The notes below the pieces were generated by a model, which searched no databases, was not told the DNA's origin, and worked only from the letters and a program-made list of their open reading frames with translations. The position numbers and the translations under genes are program-made. Of a DNA stretch of 6,020 nucleotides, positions 5,514-6,020 are shown piece after piece (the first letter of the stretch is position 1; each line of letters starts with the position of its first letter). This stretch comes from an uncultured Porphyromonas sp. (GTDB lineage Bacteria > Bacteroidota > Bacteroidia > Bacteroidales > Porphyromonadaceae), in the NCBI RefSeq assembly GCF_934359325.1, contig NZ_CAKRLH010000096.1:1-6020 (forward strand). The letters run 5' to 3'.

Positions 5514-6020
5514 TTACGCCTCGGCGTCGGCCATATAGACGCTGTCGGGGTGCAGGTGTGTTGCCTCCCAGCCCATGGCTGCTGCACCGAGGATAGCGGC
5601 ATCGTTCTCCTTCAGCTCACTGAAGAGGATCTTCACCTTGCCCTTATAGATATTGAGTAGGTTCTCCTCCATAGCGCGCTGTGTCGGCTTGAGGAGCAGG
5701 TCACCGGCGTGGGTGAGACCACCAAAGAGGATGATCGCCTCGGGGCTGGTGTAGGCGACTGCATCGGCAAGTGCCTCGCCGAGGATGGTACCGGTGTTCT
5801 CAAAGATCTGGATCGCCAGCTTGTCGCCCTTCATCGCGGCGTCAAAGACGTCCTTGGAGGTGATCTCCGCCGGGTCGAGGTCGCGGAGCAGGGAGTCATC
5901 CTCACGGATGGAGAGGTACTCGCGTGCGGTGCGAGCCACCCCAGTGGCGGAGGTGTAGGTCTCGAGGCATCCCTGACGACCGCAGCCGCAGGTGCGTCCG
6001 TTGCGGCGGATCACGGTGTG
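5514..6020 (-). CDS. ROK-family sugar kinase, probable glucokinase (C-terminal part; 5' end outside window)
   Basis: The 168 visible residues are the C-terminal half of a ROK protein, normally about 310-330 residues. The frame stays open to the window edge, so the gene is partial because of the window, not broken. Residue 1 here is the His of the conserved GH zinc motif, followed by CGCGRQGCLE with three zinc cysteines (visible residues 11, 13 and 18), the ROK signature. Further on, the EAIILFGGLTHAGDLLLKP segment matches the C-terminal nucleotide-binding part, and LFSELKENDAAILGAAAMGWE matches Bacteroidales glucokinase-type ROK proteins as I recall them. No N-terminal helix-turn-helix can be judged, so a ROK repressor is not formally excluded, but the zinc motif and close likeness to kinases favour ATP-dependent glucose phosphorylation in the cytoplasm. 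An internal GTG at 6014 is not a plausible start because it lies within the zinc motif. A strong terminator follows. Confidence 0.9.
   Translation of the reverse strand, partial: HTVIRRNGRTCGCGRQGCLETYTSATGVARTAREYLSIREDDSLLRDLDPAEITSKDVFDAAMKGDKLAIQIFENTGTILGEALADAVAYTSPEAIILFGGLTHAGDLLLKPTQRAMEENLLNIYKGKVKILFSELKENDAAILGAAAMGWEATHLHPDSVYMADAEA

Overview
The window looks like chromosomal housekeeping and carbohydrate-metabolism DNA from an anaerobic Bacteroidota, most likely a Bacteroidales member such as Porphyromonas. The evidence is: a membrane-anchored TPR protein of the Bacteroides/Porphyromonas type; a 4-alpha-glucanotransferase of the CBM20-CBM20-GH77 (DPE2-like) architecture; a serine-type sulfatase; a ROK glucokinase with Bacteroides-like wording; A-rich rather than Shine-Dalgarno-type upstream regions; and a TAnnTTTG promoter element. 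The genus is inference; the phylum is well supported.

Layout. On the + strand, one complete gene (37-729) encodes the TPR protein. It meets the next transcription unit head-on at a hairpin terminator (750-789). On the - strand, read from right to left, there is the 3' part of a ROK-family sugar kinase (5514-6020, running off the window), its rho-independent terminator (5449-5487), a 265-bp intergenic region with a TACATTTG promoter box, a perfect 16-bp palindrome and alternative inverted repeats, then a tight three-gene run: queC (4580-5248), malQ (2198-4579) and an exported sulfatase (795-2189). The run ends at the same convergent terminator. queC and malQ touch with no gap and share a reading frame. 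malQ and the sulfatase are 8 bp apart.

How the genes could work together. The ROK kinase and MalQ fit one pathway: MalQ rearranges maltodextrins or glycogen in the cytoplasm and releases glucose, which the kinase phosphorylates. QueC makes preQ0 for queuosine tRNA modification and has no evident metabolic link to MalQ. The sulfatase is exported and would remove sulfate from glycans in the periplasm or outside. Its place at the end of a queC-malQ unit is the odd part of the context.

I see no CRISPR array, tRNA, rRNA, insertion sequence or phage gene, and no clearly new multi-gene system. The points most worth a second look are the in-frame UAG junction between queC and malQ, the promoter box sitting almost on the queC start codon, the palindrome and alternative pairings upstream of queC, a G8 tract inside a conserved part of the sulfatase gene, and the degenerate first CBM20 and short insert of MalQ.
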